From assembly GCA_018303725.1 (NCBI GenBank), contig JAGVXP010000055.1, forward strand, positions 1-45,108: a stretch of 45,108 bases of DNA, read 5' to 3'. The position numbers were made by a program, and so were the translations under genes. Origin of the DNA: Candidatus Woesearchaeota archaeon (GTDB lineage Archaea > Nanobdellota > Nanobdellia > Woesearchaeales > JAGVXP01). The notes beneath the pieces were generated by a model. It did not search any database. It was not told the origin of the DNA and saw only the letters and a list, made by a program, of their open reading frames with translations. Below, in pieces: positions 42,045-45,108 of the stretch. Positions within the stretch are counted from its first letter, which is position 1; every line of letters starts with the position of its first letter.

Positions 42045-42617
42045 ATGATAGATGGGCTAATAAAATCGTTTATAGCTATATTTGTTGTAATGGACGCCTT
42101 AGGCAATATAGCAATCTTTTCTGCATTGAACAGCAAATTTTCCAGTAAACAAAAAATTGGGAATATAAAAAGAGCTGTGCTAATTGCATCATTGGTTTTA
42201 CTGATATTTTTGTTTTTAGGCAATTATTTATTAAAATATTTTGGTATAAGCATTTATAGTTTTAAAATTGCTGGCGGGATTGTTTTAATGATAATAGGGC
42301 TACAGATAGTTCTTGGACTTAAATTTGTAAAAAGACCAGAAATGCATGAGCTTGCTATTGTGCCAATGGCAACCCCTTTAATAACTGGACCAGGTGTGAT
42401 TACTACTGTTTTAATTCTGGTGGGGGTATATGGCTATTGGGTAACTTTAATAGCTTCTATTATAAATTTGCTATTAACTTATATCATTCTTCGCTATTCT
42501 GAGCCTTTGCTTAAGCTAATCGGAAAGCAGGGAGCAGATGTTGTTTCAAGAATAACCGGCTTAATTATTGTTGCAATTGCTGTTGAGTTCATAAGGCAAG
42601 GTTTTTTTAGTATTTAA
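42045..42617 (+). CDS. MarC-family integral membrane protein
   Basis: 190 aa with six hydrophobic helices: SFIAIFVVMDALGNIAIF, LIASLVLLIFLFLGNYLL, FKIAGGIVLMIIGLQIVLG, PMATPLITGPGVITTVLIL, ASIINLLLTYIILR and ITGLIIVAIAVEFI. PLITGPG is characteristic of MarC. The transported substrate of the family is not established. It sits between two CoA genes and is likely transcribed with them. Confidence 0.92.
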   Translation: MIDGLIKSFIAIFVVMDALGNIAIFSALNSKFSSKQKIGNIKRAVLIASLVLLIFLFLGNYLLKYFGISIYSFKIAGGIVLMIIGLQIVLGLKFVKRPEMHELAIVPMATPLITGPGVITTVLILVGVYGYWVTLIASIINLLLTYIILRYSEPLLKLIGKQGADVVSRITGLIIVAIAVEFIRQGFFSI

Positions 42618-42657
42618 TTTCGTTAAATATTTAAACATTGAGAAATTCTTTTTTCAT

Positions 42658-43299
42658 ATGAAAAAAATCCCTAAATCACACCCAAGATATGAAAGCCTGA
42701 TGACAAGAGAGAAGATAGTTAAAGGTGTGGAATTGGGTATTACAAGCCAACATGGTTTGATAGCTCAAGGCAGGGGGGAGGCGTTTGATTATCTGATAAA
42801 AGAAAGAACAACTGAAAAAGCCAAGAAAAAGATAAAAAAAGCTGCTAAACTGTTATTAAAAGCAAAATATCCTGTTATATCTGTTAATGGTAATGTAGCA
42901 GTTTTGGCCCCAAAAGAGGTTATTGGGTTATCAAAACTAATTCCTGCCAAATTAGAGGTTAACATATTTCATAAAAGCAAGGAGAGGGAAGAGAGAATAA
43001 AAGAGTGGCTGATTAAGTATGGCGCAAAAGAGGTTCTAATGCCAGAGAAACCTTTGATAAAATTTATAGAGCACAACAGAAGGTTCTGTAATCCAGAAGG
43101 CATAGCTAAAGCTGATGTTGTTTTTGTTCCTTTAGAAGATGGAGACAGATGCAAGGCTTTGATTAAAATGAAAAAAAAAGTGATAACTGTCGATTTAAAT
43201 CCAATGTCAAGAACAGCTAAAGCTGCTACTGTAACTATTGTTGATAACATAACTAGGGCCTTGCCTTTATTGATTGAGGAAATCAAAAAATTAAAATGA
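42658..43299 (+). CDS. 4-phosphopantoate-beta-alanine ligase (phosphopantothenate synthetase)
   Basis: 213 aa. IPKSHPRYESLMTREKIVKGVELGITSQHGLIAQGRGEAFDYLIKE and ISVNGNVAVLAPKE are hallmarks of the archaeal COG1701 synthetase; VNIFHKSKEREERI and VDLNPMSRTAKAA follow. It condenses 4-phosphopantoate with beta-alanine using ATP, downstream of pantoate kinase and PanD. A short TATA-rich gap precedes it. Its stop overlaps the next start by 4 bp. Confidence 0.94.
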   Translation: MKKIPKSHPRYESLMTREKIVKGVELGITSQHGLIAQGRGEAFDYLIKERTTEKAKKKIKKAAKLLLKAKYPVISVNGNVAVLAPKEVIGLSKLIPAKLEVNIFHKSKEREERIKEWLIKYGAKEVLMPEKPLIKFIEHNRRFCNPEGIAKADVVFVPLEDGDRCKALIKMKKKVITVDLNPMSRTAKAATVTIVDNITRALPLLIEEIKKLK

Positions 43300-43691
43300 A
43301 AGCTTTGACTTTAGAAGAGATAAAGGATAGGATAGGGGAAATAGAATTTGAAGAATTTGATAAGATAGTAGCTATTGGAAAAGGCGGAATAGTCCCTTCT
43401 TTATTATTAGCTAACGAGTTGAATTTAAAGATGCAGGTAATGTGGTTGAGTTTTAGGGACAAGGATAATAAGGTTGTATATGAGAAACCAAAATTAATTA
43501 AAAGATTTAATGGTATAAAAAATGAGAGGATATTACTGGTTGATGATGTTTCCAGAAGTGGAAAAACATTAGAGGAAGCAAGAAAGATATTGAATGGAAA
43601 TAAGATAAAAACCCTTGTTGTTAATGGAAAAGCGGATTATTCTTTATTCAATTTTAAAGAATGCGTTAAGTTTCCCTGGGGGATGATATAA
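43296..43691 (+). CDS. Phosphoribosyltransferase family protein
   Basis: 131 aa. IVAIGKGGIVPSLLLANEL is the PPi loop and ILLVDDVSRSGKTLEEA the PRPP-binding motif of type I phosphoribosyltransferases; KFPWGMI closes the domain. Similar archaeal proteins act on hypoxanthine, guanine or xanthine; the base specificity is not readable. It overlaps the upstream CoA gene by 4 bp and the convergent HAD gene by 55 bp. Confidence 0.88.
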   Translation: MKALTLEEIKDRIGEIEFEEFDKIVAIGKGGIVPSLLLANELNLKMQVMWLSFRDKDNKVVYEKPKLIKRFNGIKNERILLVDDVSRSGKTLEEARKILNGNKIKTLVVNGKADYSLFNFKECVKFPWGMI

Positions 43692-44332
43692 AGCAAGACT
43701 TCCCTTAAATCTTTTTTGTCTATTATAACATCCGCCACTTTCCTGAGTTCGTCGTCCTTAGCGTCAAAGGCTATGCTTAGGCCGGCTATTTTAGCTATTT
43801 CCACATCATTGTGGTGGTCACCAATATGGACACATTCCTCCAGCTTGAAACCTTCTCTTTTTGCTATCTTCCTCAATGCCTCTGCTTTCTTTATCATATC
43901 AAATTCTGTTGATTCTGCTCTTACTAATTTATTATTTTTGTCAAAATAAAGCCAGCTTAGAAAAACATCATCAAAGAAATCTTCATAATTGGGTATAAAA
44001 TGCTCTAATATTATGTTTAATGAACCAGAAATAATCGCTAATTTCAAATTGTGTTTTTTTAATTCCTTTAATGTTTCTAAGGCCCCTTTCATCAGTTTTA
44101 TAGTTTTCATTGCTTTAATGAATTCTCCTTTGGTTGCCCCTTTCTCAATCCACATCCCAATATCATGATTAGCCCAGTCCAAATAAGAGAATTCTCCTTT
44201 GTAATATTTGTCCCTAGCCCATATTCTTCTTTTTTTATCGGTTTCAAAATAATTATGAAATAATTCCCAGCTATACTCAATATTATCTATTAAAGTTCCA
44301 TCAACATCGAAACAGACTAGCCTGTATCTCAT
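43637..44332 (-). CDS. HAD-superfamily phosphatase, PSP-like
   Basis: 231 aa from the ATG at 44332; the track TTG start adds five residues. Motif I FDVDGTLIDN, motif II LAIISGSLN, motif III Lys in MIKKAEALRK and motif IV HIGDHHNDVEIAKIAG make a complete HAD catalytic set, closest to phosphoserine phosphatase-like enzymes. The helical cap lies at about residues 20-80. Its last 18 codons overlap the phosphoribosyltransferase gene in antisense. Confidence 0.88.
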   Translation of the reverse strand: MRYRLVCFDVDGTLIDNIEYSWELFHNYFETDKKRRIWARDKYYKGEFSYLDWANHDIGMWIEKGATKGEFIKAMKTIKLMKGALETLKELKKHNLKLAIISGSLNIILEHFIPNYEDFFDDVFLSWLYFDKNNKLVRAESTEFDMIKKAEALRKIAKREGFKLEECVHIGDHHNDVEIAKIAGLSIAFDAKDDELRKVADVIIDKKDLREVLLYIIPQGNLTHSLKLNKE

Positions 44333-44528
44333 AACCAAAAGAATCAACCATTAATATAAAAACCTTTATGTTGTTGATTTGCCCCAATAAAAAATCCTTG
44401 CCTAAAGGCGATGTATTTTTTAAGCCTCAAAATGGAGTTGTACAAGTCGGCTAAAGCCTAGATATAAAACTATTTTGAGCAATCATAAAGTTTATATATT
44501 AGAGATAAAAACTAATTGGTGGGTGATT

Positions 44529-44963
44529 ATGATGATAGTTGGATTTAATTTTAATAAGATTGATGTTGAAAAAAAAGAGATGGTCAAAGGCAAGATCAGC
44601 ATAAGCAATAATGTTTCTATAAAGAATATAGAACAAAAAGACTTGGACTTTGGCAAGGAAAAACAGAATGCCCTGAAATTCATATTTGAGTTTAATTCAA
44701 AATATGAACCAAATGTAGGGGATATTATACTAGGGGGGGATGTTCTTTTTGTTGGTGAAGCAAAGAAGACAAAGGAGATATTAGATAATTGGAAAAAAGA
44801 CAAGAAGGTGCCAAAAGACGTTATGACTTCTATTTTGAATACTGTATTAACAAGATGCAATATACAGGCCCTGATATTAAGCCAAGAGGTTAACCTACCA
44901 CCGCCAGTGCCATTGCCTAAGGTAAGGGTAGAAGGTGAAACTAATAAAGATTACAGTGAATAG
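44529..44963 (+). CDS. SecB-like small protein, tentative
   Basis: 144 aa from the ATG at 44529 (or 44532), with the SD-like ggtgatt just before it; the track start reads through the promoter (gtttatatat, about 44490). Alternating strands (MIVGFNFNKIDVEKKE, KGKISISNNVSIKNIE, ALKFIFEFNSKYEPNVGDIILGGDVLFVG) and a helix leading to LILSQEVNLPPPVPLP recall the SecB fold, whose C-terminal helix ends in a similar Pro-rich segment. A chaperone role is inference. Last gene before the terminal repeat. Confidence 0.5.
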   Translation: MMIVGFNFNKIDVEKKEMVKGKISISNNVSIKNIEQKDLDFGKEKQNALKFIFEFNSKYEPNVGDIILGGDVLFVGEAKKTKEILDNWKKDKKVPKDVMTSILNTVLTRCNIQALILSQEVNLPPPVPLPKVRVEGETNKDYSE

Positions 44964-45010
44964 GTATAAGATTAGCCCATTTTTTCTTATTTTAGATATT
45001 GTCTGTTACC

Positions 45011-45104
45011 GGCATACGTGAAAAAGTCTAGCCAAAAAAGAAATAAGATTGTGTAAGATTATCCGCGCAGCAACTTCCGAGTGCTGCGTTCGGAAATTGT
45101 TACT
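45011..45104. repeat. 94-bp inverted terminal repeat, right copy
   Basis: Exact reverse complement of 1-94, with the two interleaved hairpins at mirrored positions; four more bases (ttct-type) follow to the contig end. The 47 bp between the last gene and this repeat are AT-rich with no further signal. See the left copy for alternatives. Confidence 0.95.
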
Positions 45105-45108
45105 TCTT

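Noticed and set aside
1-45108. CRISPR array or Cas-type defence locus
   Set aside because: No series of regularly spaced direct repeats and no Cas motifs were seen; repeats in the window are inverted hairpins.
1-45108. Integrated virus or conjugative plasmid
   Set aside because: No integrase, capsid, terminase or conjugation ATPase was recognised. VapBC, surface proteins and the LysRS relic mark only a small accessory patch.

Overview
ORGANISM. The window is an AT-rich archaeal contig. Archaeal marks are NreA with a C-terminal PIP-box, RNase HII with a PIP-box, deoxyhypusine synthase, an Orc1/Cdc6 ATPase, RtcB with archease, pantoate kinase with phosphopantothenate synthetase, class I LysRS (a fragment only), tRNA introns, and TATA boxes about 25 nt before leaderless starts. 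Very tight gene packing, many small winged-helix proteins, a PlsC-like acyltransferase and a bacterial-type PanD suggest a DPANN lineage (Woesearchaeota/Pacearchaeota-like). That placement is inference; no rRNA was identified.

LAYOUT. 1-94 and 45011-45104 are a perfect 94-bp inverted repeat at the two contig ends. 0.2-4.4 kb: a structured RNA candidate, a frameshifted mgtC, a HEPN protein divergent from a winged-helix protein, then NreA and a DHH phosphoesterase sharing one palindromic TATA element. 4.4-7.5 kb: a multi-hairpin mobile-like element, tRNA-Gly with intron, acyltransferase, an IS200/IS605-derived remnant, two GT2 glycosyltransferases and a membrane protein. 7.5-12.5 kb: SMC, RNase HII, an HPF-like protein, initiator tRNA-Met with two insertions, tRNA-Ser. 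12.5-19 kb: a surface transglutaminase-like protein, lipoprotein, second copy of the multi-hairpin element plus two more hairpins, PIN-ATPase-KH protein, and a GalT-like protein lacking its active-site HPH. 19-25.6 kb: SerRS, a three-hairpin cluster, PH-domain membrane protein, Orc1/Cdc6, JAB-like protein, acylphosphatase, a zinc-ribbon gene behind an attenuator-like leader, YrdC/Sua5, metallophosphoesterase. 25.6-34.2 kb: RtcB/archease neighbourhood, radical SAM, archaemetzincin-like protein, TatD, DUF362 ferredoxin, deoxyhypusine synthase. 34.3-37.5 kb: an accessory patch with a LysRS-I fragment, membrane and lipoproteins, a winged-helix regulator and VapBC. 37.5-43.7 kb: CoA biosynthesis genes with two winged-helix genes. 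43.6-45 kb: HAD phosphatase and a SecB-like small protein.

HOW IT WORKS TOGETHER. PanB, PanD, pantoate kinase, phosphopantothenate synthetase and CoaBC cover most of the archaeal route to phosphopantetheine; ketopantoate reductase and CoaD are not in the window. RtcB and archease form the RNA ligation module, needed here because at least two tRNAs carry introns. SMC, Orc1/Cdc6, NreA, DHH and RNase HII are chromosome replication and repair functions, so this is most likely a chromosomal contig.

MOST UNUSUAL. (1) Two copies of a roughly 145-205 bp multi-hairpin element with compensatory base changes between copies, and further long-hairpin clusters of other sequence in nearby intergenic gaps. 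(2) The 94-bp inverted terminal repeat with two interleaved hairpins. (3) Initiator tRNA with a D-loop insertion plus a 13-nt anticodon-loop intron. (4) Nine of eleven convergent gene pairs abut or overlap, four of them by exactly 4 bp sharing interlocked stop codons.
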